Assembly: GCA_027563935.2 (NCBI GenBank)
Contig: CM050449.1
Span: forward strand, 89,132,371 to 89,196,370
Length of the DNA stretch: 64,000 nt
Direction: 5' to 3'
Origin: Costus lasius
Lineage: Eukaryota > Streptophyta > Magnoliopsida > Zingiberales > Costaceae
Under the pieces are notes generated by a model. It did no database searches. It worked only from the letters and a program-made list of their open reading frames with translations, and was not told where the DNA came from. The translations under genes and the position numbers were made by a program. Positions 22,916 through 34,159 of this stretch are shown here, one piece after another (position 1 is the first letter of the stretch; every line of letters starts with the position of its first letter).

Positions 22916-23270
22916 ATGTGTAACAATTATATAGTTATTTTCATTACTTTGCCAATTGAGATGGTTGATATGTATATTATACAAGAATTTGAGGAAACTA
23001 AAGTAGATTCATTTGTAAAGGTTGAGCAATTTGAAGCATATGCATTTGGAAAAATTAAGGGAACTGAATCCAATTCATCTGCAGTCCCCGTGGTTCGTAT
23101 GGCCTTCTATAGTGAAGATGAAGCATACAACTTTTATAATGAGTATGAGAAAAGACTAGGTTCGAGTATAAAGAAGTGGCATGTTGAGCATAGAAAGATG
23201 GGACTTTGAAATTATGTAAGTTTGTTTGCAATAAACAAGGGTCGAGATAAGTACATAGAACCCATAGTAC
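22916..23270 (+). pseudogene. FAR1-type DNA-binding domain fragment
   Basis: One frame reads a FAR1-type N-terminal signature, FYSEDEAYNFYNEYEKRLG followed by SSIKKWHVEHRK, then hits a stop. A shifted frame continues with KFVCNKQGSR, the next conserved block of this domain. FAR1/FHY3 proteins are transcription factors derived from Mutator-like transposases. Here only the DNA-binding domain start remains, frameshifted, with no MULE transposase or SWIM domain. It may be the remains of a MULE or of a FAR1-related gene. The adjacent tandem repeats could belong to the same element. Confidence 0.6.
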
Positions 23271-23877
23271 CAAGAAACCTCAACCACTAACAAGAATAAA
23301 CTGTCTAACCCGAATGGAATTCAAAATTAACAATCAATATTTGGATATTATGGTGATTAGAGCTTAACCATAACCATCCAATAATAAATCCAAATAAGGT
23401 CTATATGCTCAATGGCGGATCCAAGACCCAAAGTTATATTGACATAGATAGTTAGGTGGGATGATCCTTAATTCCAACTCTAAGGTGGGGATGACTAATA
23501 TAGCAAGAAACCTTGAGAGGGTTTGGAGGAGAGAGAAGTAAAATGCGCTCGGAGAAAATTGGCGAGAAAATAATATAGAAATTTACGATCGAGATACATA
23601 TTACTACAACACCGATAAGGGTCAAGAACTATGGCAATCAAATTACCAAATGTAAACGCTAACCTCTCAGTGTGTGAGTCATCTTTTTTTTGCTTGAGCA
23701 CAACAATGGGGAAACCCATACACGGCAAAGCGAATCGGGATGCTTAGTGACTATGACCTGAACACATACATAAACAATGATGCAATCTCCTAGATTCCGA
23801 TGACTAGACGGGCATAGGGTAAGAAAAGAACAAGCAAAAAGACGAGTAATTAAGAAACAGGCATTACCCCTGGTACA
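23271..23877. other. AT-rich spacer, nothing recognised
   Basis: Short ORFs only. Ends at the start of an antisense Athila LTR. Confidence 0.4.
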
Positions 23878-25250
23878 TGTTGTGATCCGCAAGTGTACGG
23901 ATACTCGAAGTAATAAAAGATATCGAACCCACAGAGACCTATGTTGTCAAATATTGATCAATTAATTTTTCACTATCTAGGTAATCGAATGAAAGTCAGG
24001 TAAATATTGCAAACACACGGAAAGATACTATCAGAGAGAGAAAACTGGGACTAGGGTTTCATTTACTTAGATTTTCATGACTAGATGTACAAAGATGCTC
24101 ATCAATCAAATTTTATTTTGATAAAGACATAATTTACCTAAAAAGGGATTATCTCACTCTCGTGCAGATAACCATGCAAGAATAAATCCTCGCTTTCGCG
24201 CAAGATTCATCCCAAGCTAATGATAGGTAAATCATCAATCGAAGAACTCAAGGATCACTTTCGTGCATCTGAATTCTAAGTTGATCGTCTCAAGCGGAAA
24301 CTCGATGATCACCATCGTGCATCCTAGTCTCAACACAAGTTTTGTCTATGGTTCTCCAACGTTCCGATCCTCACTTTTGTGCAAGATCTCCATGTTTGAC
24401 ACAAAAACTCAATCTTAAGTTTGTAATTGTTATCATGGCAATACAACTCACTAAAATTAAATAATAAGAACAATCCTAAGAAAATTCCTATCATAAAGTT
24501 CTAGGGTTCCAAGTTCTCAAGCAAGTCACCTTTCGATCCTTATTGCGAGAACTCTAAATCATGATGACGAAAATAAACTAAAGAGAATCTTAGAGCAATA
24601 ATCACATAGGAAAAATTATCAAAGTAGAATAATTATGATGAAAGTAAAAATAATCTAGCCATTAAGAAAATCAAAGGGAATTACTCCCCCATGTCCCAAA
24701 AGTAGTTTAAGCTAGCATCGTGAAGGAATTACAATAAGTCATGGTTTCAGAAGATCAAAAATCAAGGAAAAAGAAAAGTTTAAGAAAATACAGCACGGCT
24801 GTGAAATAAAACACAGCCGTAATTTGTAATTTGAGGCGATGAACAGTGTCGACGCCTCTTCTTTCTTCGATTCCTCTTCCAATTGATCTCCTTTCGATCT
24901 GAAACTTCTGGCGTGTCTTCTCCTCCTTCAGACGAAGCTTCAGTATGAAAATCACGGCCGGAGGTAGTCTGGATTGATCGCGGTGGTGGAACCCTAGGCG
25001 GCAGCGTGAATCATGATTTCTCCCTCCACAGTCGATGAAAATTGGGGCTTTCGGTGTGTGTGTAATCCCCTCCTCTGAAACTCCAGGATTGCTTCTTACG
25101 GCTTTGAACATCGAGCCTTGGATCGTTCTCAATAATCTCCGCAAGAATCGAGTGTCGGGATTGACCTCGGAGTCGCGTTCAGAATGAGAATTACGGTAGT
25201 GTAATAACCTCCACAGTCGAGTGTCGGGATTGACACTGAATAGTAAACCC
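23878..25250 (-). repeat. Athila-type LTR (antisense), diverged relative of the element C LTR
   Basis: From tgttgtgatccgcaagtgta the sequence follows the element C LTRs (49288 and 57635) block by block. Shared blocks include the cacggctgtgaa / cgaacagtgtc segment and the ctcctttcgatctgaaacttctgg leader region. Homology fades after about 25050-25250, so the other end is uncertain. No internal domain or partner LTR was found nearby. Either a solo LTR or a truncated element. Confidence 0.6.
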
Positions 25251-26085
25251 AAAGCCCTGATATTTCATAACTTGATTACAACTCCATTACATTCCTTTAG
25301 TCTTTTCAATAACTTAGTTCAATTAGGTTTTAAAATCAACTCTTTTCTTAATAGCTAATAATCCTAAGATAAGTTGGTACTTGATCATTGATCTTTGTGG
25401 GATAATATTATTATATAACTTTGATGGGCCGTGCACTTTCGGCCAGCCCATCACCAGGCACATGGGGTAAAGGGGCTCCAATTGGGGTGATGCAAGACTG
25501 ATTATCCCCATGTACTTATCCGAAGGTTGAACTTGACCCTAGGATTATCTCATGACCATTGAGACAGACTGTTCTGGTTCCTTTGAAATTTTCTTAGGCG
25601 GGCCATAATTTTGGTTACGACTATAATACGGTCATAATTTTTGTCACAGTCATAATCTTCTCGGTCGGATTTGGTTGGCACGTCAGAGGATTTCATGGGT
25701 GGGGTGTTATTTCTTTCACGACCATAATATGGAATTATGGGTGGATGTGAGATTTTTAGTAGCCATAATTTTTCCCAAGCAATTCCGCAAACTTCATAGT
25801 AGACTTCAAGGCTAAGCCATGATTTTTGTTACCGTCGGCAGGGTGTGATTTTCTTTCATGGTTGTGATTTTTCCTAAGCAATTTTATGAACTGCATTGTA
25901 TACTTCACGCCCGGACCATGATTTTTGTTATGGTCGTAATCTGGCAATATGGGCATGCTGTAATTTTGGTTACGACCATAATTCTGAGGCCTTTTGGGAT
26001 GTTAGGTCTTGTCTTGCATCATATATGTGGGCAATTGATATTAGGAGGCAATATCATAAAGGTTAAAATTCATTTAGTGGGGTAA
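25251..26085. repeat. LTR-like region with inverted-repeat words
   Basis: 25590-26000 holds many copies of words such as ccataattttggttacgac and gtcgtaat, with one ~115-bp internal duplication (cccaagcaattccgcaaact versus cctaagcaattttatgaact). This matches the style of the Athila U3 arrays elsewhere in the window, but its element boundaries could not be placed. Confidence 0.4.
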
Positions 26086-27547
26086 GAGGCAGGCTGCATC
26101 GTGTTGGCTCCATCCATCTTTAAGAAGTGGGGAAGATGTCAGGGAAGACGTTGTTGGGCTAGGAGGTGATGGAGGTGGGCCGCCGTCAATGTTGGAGCAC
26201 TGGTAGAGGTAGAGAAGCTATTATTCGATCGGAGTGGGGGAAGTTGCATGAATGGAGCAGGGCTTGTCACTGTTCATCAGACAGTGCACGAATGCCATAC
26301 CTACTTTAATTGGAGACCACCCTACTCATGTCGAGCTCGTGGCTAGAATTTGGAGATGAAAGGTGGCCGGTCGGAGGAGATCGACACAAAATGGTGCAGG
26401 CTGGTTAGAAACTAGGGCATCAGGAAGATTCTTTTGATTCTAATGATCCAGCCATCGGATCAAAGAATCCTTCTGGCTGTGGGTTCGACCAGAAGAGGAG
26501 AGGAGGTTGGCACAATTTTAGCTCAATCGGCCACCTAGATCTAATGTTCGAAGCTTAGGAAGCGACAACAGCAGAAGAAGATGATGGAGTAGGAAAGCGG
26601 CTGTTTATGGCTATGAATGGAAGCTTGCTCGGTTAGAGGAAATGGAGAATGGTGCTCATCACCTAGAGAAGAAGAAGAAGCATCGGATAAAGAGGAGATA
26701 CAAGAACTACTTTCAATTCATTCATCAAAACTTGTTCAATGCTACATACATGAGGGACTACAAGTATTTTATGCTGCTCTTTCTATTGCCCCAAGCTCCA
26801 ATGGTAAGTCTCGAACATTTTCACCTCCTTTGGGCAAGCTACAACCTTGTTTTCTTTGCTCTCAAAATTTGCTGCATTTGTTTGATGGCTGAAAGGCTGG
26901 AAAGACTAGCAAAAAATACTTTTCCTTTGAGCTGGGGATTTAGACAAGCTGAAATCAACTTGTCCCCTTTCTTCTTTGGGGTCTTGGCGACTACATCAAG
27001 CTTCTTCTTAGGCTGGGCTTCAAGCCCATTGCTTCCTGTTTTTAGGCTTAATCTTAGAACATCCATGCATTGTGGCTAGTTTGCAAAGGTGGCTAGGTGA
27101 GGTTTTGGGGTGAACTTGAGTTAAGCTTGAGCTGAGTTCTCCTTTGACTTTGAGTTAGCTTAAGCTTATCAAAAATTTGATATAGGTATGGCCTATACTA
27201 TCATGATGCATAAGTACATTAAATTGTTTATGGTGCATAAAATGAGATGCATGCTAAATTTGGAAAATTACCTAATCTAAAATGCATGCTATACAATGCA
27301 TAGTATAATGGAACTTTAGTTGTCTAGGGCAGCCTTAAGCTTCACTTGTACCTTTGTAGATCATGGCGCTTGCCTACATTAGTATTGCTCCTAGAACCTA
27401 GAAGCTACTCACAAAATGGCCGAATTACTGACCAATAAAAGTAGTTGATTAGTTGTGCCAAATGGGCCCTAAGCCTAATATAACACATCAGCACTATTTA
27501 TCCCATATATTTCAAAATGAAACTACTAATTTATCTTAGGTGATTTA
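26086..27547. other. no gene recognised
   Basis: Mixed-composition DNA with short ORFs that show no domain or motif. It may be decayed retroelement sequence. It ends at the solo LTR. Confidence 0.35.
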
Positions 27548-29044
27548 TGATGTCTTGCATTTTAAAAGTAATTTATAATGTTATTTCATACCAAATTTAG
27601 GCTTATTTTAATGTTTTCATACTCCATTGAGACTTATTTACTTGATTGCTTCAGAATCTTTACTTTTTCTTGTTTTAGTGGAATTTCAGGTAAAATCACC
27701 CAATTTTGAAGTCTTTTGAAGATTCTAAAGTCATAGGGTGATTTCTTAGGAGAAGAGGAAGCTGCACGTCAAATTTGAGCCTAATTCGAGCTACTTTGAA
27801 AATACGGCCAAGTGAACCCAACAGGGTTCACCGGTGCTTTCACCAGATGTCCGAAAATTCACATAACACTTCACAGCTTGGTGAACCCAACAGGGTTCAC
27901 CCGTGATTCTCTCGGAAGAAGCGCAAAAACGTACAGTACACTTCACTGGCAGGTGAACCCGGTGGGGTTCACCGGTGCTTTTTACCCGAAAGAACTGTAC
28001 AGTAGACTTCACAGCCAAGTGAACCCGGTGAGGTTCACCCATGATCGTAACTCTGCAGTTCGATCTTCACTCGGTTTTTTCACGATTCTGAACCATAGAA
28101 AAATCTAAAAAAGGTAAGAAAATATGTTTTGGAAAGCTAATAGAGAGCGAATCCAAAAAATATAAAAGCCATTTCGATTATTGCCAAATTATCAAGAAAT
28201 CAGCGGATGAAGCGGCTAGGGCGAACATGAGAGGCGACAAGACGATTTCGGGGCGATTTCAAGAGATTGGAGCATAGATCTTCACGATTTTTGGGGATCT
28301 TGTTCGGTTCATCCTCTCCTTCATCTCTAAAATATTTTATAACAATTTTTATGATATTTTAGAGAGATCTATGCGAGCTTTCATGAATTCTGTAGCGTAA
28401 AACCTTTTTCAGGACTTGGTTGAAGCCCACTGATGAATTATTTCATGCAATCTTAAATTATTTTGTTACTTTGAAGTTTGTATGAGCATATTTTACCTGA
28501 CTGTAGTTATTTCTTGATATTGCTTTGGCTGCGTAGTATCATGTGGTAGTCGACACGATCCTAATCGAGAGGAGGATTGTGTTGGCAGATTCCCTAGGTA
28601 AAATTTGTGAATCTTTGACACGACAGTGCTTAGATTTTTCTTGAGGGTAACATAATCATCTCTCAAACTCATTGGGTTTATTTAGAACGATCCACCATGA
28701 GAGTAGGAGATCGTTCTGGGTAAGCACCAGGGTGTACCGATTGAGAGGGGGCATCTTGTACTTTTGGAGGATTCCTTATGTAATATTACGAACTCTTGTA
28801 ATAGATAACTTTTAATGTAGTTAGATTCATTAGTGTGGTGGATACTGAAGTCCCAATCTCTCTCATATAGATAACCTCCTCGTCGATGCATTTGATTTCT
28901 TGTTTTCGCTTATTGCTCTCAAAACCCCATTTTGAATTGCTCAGCTATTGAGACTTAGATTTTCTGGTACTTAACTTTGCTCCATATGGGTTCGACAACC
29001 TTTTATATTACTTCGACATTACAGTGCACTTGCGGGACGTGTCA
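27548..29044 (+). repeat. Athila-type solo LTR E
   Basis: Starts tgatgtcttgc and ends gggacgtgtca (1497 bp), flanked by attta (27543-27547) and attca (29045-29049), a 4/5 match to a target duplication. It has the usual Athila LTR order: early block gaatctttactttttcttg, inverted-repeat array, TATA box tataaaa (28161-28167), leader, and an end with cagtgcacttgcggg. The length is close to the solo LTR at 61797. Confidence 0.65.
27812..28038. repeat. four palindromes gtgaaccc-N4-gggttcac
   Basis: Palindromic 20-mers occur at 27812-27831, 27881-27900, 27953-27972 and 28019-28038. They are 69, 72 and 66 bp apart. The first two are gtgaacccaacagggttcac. The third and fourth have the loop changed to ggtg, and the fourth has one arm mismatch. 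They end about 120 bp before the TATA box of solo LTR E. Confidence 0.92.
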
Positions 29045-29237
29045 ATTCACACCTTCCCTAAATTGTACAAGATTTTAAGCATTCAATATATGAGCATTAT
29101 TTAGTGAAAATATTTGAAAAGATTTGGGATGATTTATTAAATAAGTACAATCTTATTGATAATACATGCATGAAAAACTTTTGTGTTACATGTTATTGTT
29201 TGAGTCATTTTGTGTTGATATGAGAATAATGCAAGAT
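29045..29237. other. AT-rich spacer between solo LTR E and the copia fragment
   Basis: Possibly further decayed copia polymerase sequence, but I cannot support a reading. Confidence 0.35.
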
Positions 29238-29830
29238 ACTAGTCAAATCCAGGTGTTGAGCACTAGATGACAATAAAAATAATTCTTAAATGCCTAAGGA
29301 GGACTAAGGAGTTGTTATTGATCTATAGGGGAGAGGAAGTACTCAGTGTGCAGGGCTACACTAATGCATCATTCCAATCAGACTCTAATGACTTTAGATC
29401 ACAATTTGGATATGTGTTTTACCTAAATGTTGGTGCTATAAGCTCGAAGAGTTTTAAGCAATCCATTGTGGTAGATTTCGCAATAAAGGTTGAGTATGTT
29501 GTTGCTTCTAAGACAGCCAAAGAGTAGTATGCATCATAAACTTCATAATTAATCTTGAAGTGGTTCCTATTGCTATGAGTCTCATCCAACTCTATTGTGA
29601 CAATAATGGAGCAATAACACAGACTAAGGAACCATGATCTTACTAAAGATCCAAATACATACTACGACAATATCACCTTATTAGAGAAATTATTGATAGG
29701 GGTAATGTGCAAATATATAAAGTATATACAGATAACAATCCAGTAGACCCACTAACTAAGCTTCTAGCGCAATAGAAACTTGAAAGTCATCTTATAGATG
29801 TGGGATTGAAATATCTCAATTAGTCTTAGT
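29238..29830 (+). pseudogene. Ty1/copia RNase H and polyprotein C-terminus (dead)
   Basis: The reading frame from 29238 gives the copia RNase H segment (KIILKCLRRTKELLLIYRGE, then GYTNASFQSDSNDFRSQFGY and a decayed SKSFKQSIVVDF) with in-frame stops at the positions of conserved Gln and Trp. Further stops interrupt the C-terminal part (EKLLIGVMCKYIKYIQ, THLTKLLAQ), which matches the usual end of copia polyproteins. Upstream domains are missing. The fragment is followed by a purine tract and LTR-like sequence, so this is the 3' end of an old insertion. Confidence 0.82.
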
Positions 29831-29831
29831 G

Positions 29832-29841
29832 CAAGTGGGAG
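29832..29841 (+). promoter_or_regulatory. polypurine tract of the copia fragment
   Basis: caagtgggag lies right after the decayed polyprotein end and right before LTR-like sequence, as in many plant copia elements. Confidence 0.6.
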
Positions 29842-30350
29842 TTTATTAGTGTGTATACCTTGAAGACTAATTGTACTATATGAATTCATAGTATTATTAG
29901 TGTCATTATCTTGTTGATCGCTATGCCTGTGTTGATGTGTAGGATAACTAATAATGTCCTTGAAGATTGATATTGTTCAATCTTTTAATTTAGTCTCATT
30001 TAAAGTATCTTGGTGGATAAGGGACAACCATAGTATATGTGAGACCGGTATGCAGGTTGGTTGGATGTTAGGCATCAACTCAGGCACATAGGTACATCAA
30101 GTAATTGATGTATTGAACTGACCCATTGTGAGACTATAACTTTGTCATAAGTCAAACTCATAAGTGGTAGAAGGTGCACTACTTCTTAGACTTGAGCCAT
30201 CAACACTCATATATAATGAATGATATTCTTTGATATAGCCTAATACTTCTATATAACTAAAGAGTCATAACATCTATCATTGGGTATATCATAAGCCATA
30301 TATATAGTATGAGTCATCTATAAAGTAAGGAAGTCCAACAGGTAAGCACG
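29842..30350 (+). repeat. copia 3' LTR remnant
   Basis: The sequence after the purine tract (ttattagtgtgtatacc...) contains no ORF and includes a tandem-like block catcaagtaattgatg. Its end is not defined, and I place it before the change in composition near 30350. Confidence 0.45.
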
Positions 30351-32470
30351 TTCCATGCGTGTACACTATCCGTTAGTGCCAGGCAGATTGACGTGTAATT
30401 CTTGTGCGTGCGTGCTTGTACATAATTCTTGGCCGCATCCTTTCTTTGATCTTTGGACGTCCCAAGAGTCGCTTGCCCCTCGCTCAGAAACAAGTATGCG
30501 GCCTCTCAGCAGCCTCGGCCCCTCTGCTTATCCTCAAATTTATCAGGTGTGTGTGGAGACCGGAGTGGCAGCCTGGAATGTCTGATGCTACTACTCCTGT
30601 GCACCTTTATTTTATTAGTTATTTTATTTTATTAATTTAGTATTTATACATATACATACATAATCCCGAGTGCATTCAAGACGATCCACCTACCGACTAC
30701 CTGATAAGAAGGGATTTAGATTTCCTTTCTTTTTCTTTGAAAATAAAAAAGCAAGAATGAGCAATGGATAGAAAGCACATTTCCATCCTTGAAGTTATGT
30801 ATGCTTCATCAATCCTTTTCGGTCCACACTAGATGAGCACTACTCATAAAGTGTCCATTTTTTTTGCCAAAAATATCTTAAGATTCTACGACTTGGTTCA
30901 AAAAATATCTCATCTTGGCCTTGTCATATTTCCATTTATATCCCGCATCATTTGAGCAATTCATTATAGGAGTTATGCACACTCTTGTGTTTAAGGTATA
31001 TATGTACACACCCAAAGGGACAAGTTCTCTCGTTGTTGTTTAATGAGCAACAAGATATACCCCTATTTTAAAGTGATTAATTATATTGCTTTATAACTCG
31101 TGGTATACCTAACTAAAATATTTACGTTAAATCAATTATAGGCAACATATGGTTGTGTCTAAGTATATCATTGTTATATAGGAATCCATATGCCTTAAGT
31201 ATAAGAAACACAATTTATATAACATTATGATCTATCTAGTATATTATAACTTAAACTCTCATATTATGACAATGATTTGATATCAATCATTGCATATATT
31301 AGTCTCAAATTATTACTGTCTTACTCCCTATGACATTTAATAATAATCATGTTATTGTAAGACTCTTACCCTAGACACGTGTAATCAAGTTCTTAGTCAC
31401 GCACCTTCTAAGGATCATTTCCTCAAAAGAAAATTGATTAAGTGTAGCATTCTTAAGCAAAACTTATTCTTAGATGCACGCCATATGAGTCCCACTTATC
31501 ATGCATCATTGATTGAAAGCATATGATGTAAATAGTTGCCATCATTACTGATGAGGTAACTAATAAAGATTATTATTTAATAATAATATTAGAACATGAG
31601 GTGCAACTTATGTCTTTAATATTTTATTATTAAATAAATAAAATATTATTAAATAATTAGAAAAATAATTCATAATATTTTTTTGTAACAAGACATGCAA
31701 CTATAATGATTTTGACTATTATATGTACAATGTACACAAATATATTAAAGATAAATTGTCTTAGATTGATTTGATTATTAAATTAAAATATATGCATAAT
31801 TAGTTTACTTATATATAATTTTTTATATAATATCTATACGACTTAAATCTGATTAATGACTACTCGATTTGTAGTTAATTAGATTGATTTGATACCCAAT
31901 AAATGAGCACCTGTTCTCATTCTTAGTCAACTGCTTATGATGATTGATGTCCTATATTTTATTTAGGACATAAATATGAGCATTGATACAAATTTTTAGT
32001 TAAGAGTTTAGTGTGTGTATATATTACAAACAAAAATTTGCTAAAACAAAAAAAAAAAATTATTAAACATTATCTTACTCATAATAATGACACGTGTCCA
32101 CTGTTCAATAATGAATGTCCCATAACATCTCATCAGTATCATCCATTAAATTTTTCTTAATTGAAATTAAACTTCATATGTTTCCCCCAACTATAATGAA
32201 GAACTATTTTTTTTTTACCATTGGAATAAGTAAAAAAATGATATTTATTTTTAATTAAAAATAATATATTTTAATAGACAGCTCAGCAATTGGAGCACGG
32301 CTTTGTATAGTGAACCTTGGCTTCAACACGGTAGTTGATGGTCTAGTGCACATGATATGTTCCGTAGCTGGGAGTTGGTTGAGATTGGGAAGGGCAATTT
32401 ATAAATTACTTTTTATCTATTTGAAATATTATATAATATTTACATATCAGCATTTAAGAAAATAGTGTGG
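30351..32470. other. intergenic region, no gene recognised
   Basis: 30351-30610 has moderate GC and an open frame of 76 codons without a domain. 30650-32450 is very AT-rich with runs of A/T and no repeat structure I can define. It ends at the promoter of the small gene at 32609. Confidence 0.4.
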
Positions 32471-32478
32471 CAATAATT

Positions 32479-32484
32479 TATAAA
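32479..32484 (+). promoter_or_regulatory. TATA box of the small GC-rich gene
   Basis: tataaa lies about 125 bp before the ATG at 32609, leaving a leader of roughly 95 nt. Confidence 0.5.
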
Positions 32485-32539
32485 CAAACAAAACAAGGAC
32501 GAGGCAATTACGCTATAAGTCCAAGAAAAGGGAGCGAGC

Positions 32540-32573
32540 TCTCTCTCTCTCTCACACACACACTCTCTCTTCT
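32540..32573 (+). repeat. CT/CA microsatellite in the leader
   Basis: A run of ct dinucleotides followed by ca and ct repeats lies between the TATA box and the ATG. Pyrimidine-rich repeats like this are frequent in plant 5' UTRs. Confidence 0.85.
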
Positions 32574-32608
32574 TCCGCAGCCACATCGCCGTCCCCCCCA
32601 AAATCAAA

Positions 32609-32971
32609 ATGGGCGTCCACCTGTTGATCATCGGCAAGTTCAAGCTTCTGGGAGGTGGGCACGGCGGCTGCCAGTTCCTGGCCTCCCTCCTCTGCCCCTT
32701 CGCCCTCAAGCTCCCCTTCGTCGTCGCCCGCCTCCCCAACTCCTGCTCCGATCTCGCCGTCTCCCTCCGCTACTTCCTCTTCCGCCTCGGCCGCGTCTTC
32801 CTTGTCGACACCGGCAGATCCCCAAGCTCGACGCACATCCGCCGCTACACCCGGTGGGAGAGGGCCCTACGCCTCCTCCACGACCGGGCCGTCGGCAATG
32901 GCGAACACTCTCTTCGGGCGCTGGGCCACAGCGACGACATGCTCGCCGCCATCTCCATGCTCACCCTCTGA
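32609..32971 (+). CDS. small GC-rich protein of unknown function (120 aa)
   Basis: I do not recognise the family. The reading is supported by context: a TATA box at 32479, a CT-rich leader, an ATG in good context (caaaATGG), strongly C/G-ending codons against AT-rich flanks, a single stop at 32969-32971, and an AT-rich trailer up to about 33110. The protein has a mostly hydrophobic N-terminal half (LLIIGKFKLL, then FLASLLCPFALKLPFVVARL), with one or two possible membrane-associated helices. The C-terminal half is polar and basic (THIRRYTRWERALRLLHDRA). An overlapping frame is also open (32655-33020) but is Ser/Pro/Ala low complexity. Possibly a short single-exon host gene, but it could also be a fragment of a longer gene. 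Confidence 0.55.
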   Translation: MGVHLLIIGKFKLLGGGHGGCQFLASLLCPFALKLPFVVARLPNSCSDLAVSLRYFLFRLGRVFLVDTGRSPSSTHIRRYTRWERALRLLHDRAVGNGEHSLRALGHSDDMLAAISMLTL

Positions 32972-33114
32972 TCTAGCAGCACATGTCGATCGAGTACACA
33001 TTCTATTTTCCATCTCATAATTGATTCTCTTTTCTGTACCCTTTTATTTTTATGTATAGATATGCCGCTCAATTCCAGCTTCTCTTGTTCATCTGTCTGG
33101 ATAAATAGAATCAA

Positions 33115-34159
33115 ATTGGGGGGAGGCTGGGATTGGCGCCTAAGAGCCTCATTTTGGATTGTAAATAATTTTTCAATATTTTAGCTGCTTCTACTGCTAC
33201 AAATCAATTTAATTCCTCCAATTTCAGATCTATAATTAACATTGAAACTATGTCATCCTTGTTGTTTTAATTCTGAGTTTTTACTGAAACCGTGCTTTTA
33301 ATTGATGGATTGAATTTAAGTAATCTCCTCAACAAGTAAGAAATTATGTCATCATTCTTGTTGTTCAGGCAAACTTAATTCGTCAAATTTATTACCACAG
33401 GGACAGATTGTAATTGTTGTTTTGATGTCCGTGATTTTGAGCAGCCACATTATTGTACTTGTGAGGGCTCTCTTGAATTCAATGTTGTTCAGGCCTCACC
33501 TCCCCCAGGAAAACCTTCCCAGGAAGCCAGCCATGCATATTTCCCCATTACCCATCCTCACCGGTCTAATTTCATTAGATCTAACTACAAAGTCATCGTG
33601 CGTATGAACTATGAAGGGTGATTTATAAAAAAAACTACGAAATGATCTTTTTCATTTTTTTTTTTGGATCATATGATTGGTGCCCGAAATTTATTGGTCA
33701 TAAATTTAAAACAGAAAAAAAAATTAATTACTTCTACTTTAATTTGACATCTTAAAGACTCAAATTTAGAGAGATGTCCTTGATAGGCGAATACGCTTTA
33801 TTACGTGGCATTTGAAAAGGAAATGCAACTTGAAATGTAGCACTAGCGCATGTAGCCAACATAAGGAATTGAAATATAAAATAGTGCCAAAAAAAACTGG
33901 CTTTTATAAGAGACAACAATACTTTCTTTTTCACACTTTTGATTATTTACACATTGCATTTTGTTTTTGGAATCGGAGGAAAAAGATAATATTGATTTTT
34001 TTTTTCTTTTGGACATTCTGTGAGCACTTATTAGTGAACGGAAATTGGACAGCAAAATATAAAACAAAAGAGAAATTGCACTTTAATTCTATTAGGCATG
34101 ACCTTTCCTTCTAAAATTAGAAATGTCTTGCAAGCTTGAAGACAATCTTGCCAATACCT
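33115..34159. other. AT-rich intergenic region
   Basis: No ORF with a domain and no defined repeat. It lies between the trailer of the small gene and the first recognisable LINE sequence. Confidence 0.45.

Noticed and set aside
26642..27079. 145-codon plus-strand ORF
   Set aside because: Lys-rich then hydrophobic low-information translation. No motif, promoter or codon bias, and a competing frame overlaps.
32278..32360. tRNA-like string agctcagcaattggagcacgg
   Set aside because: Only a D-arm-like resemblance. No T-arm or acceptor pairing could be formed.
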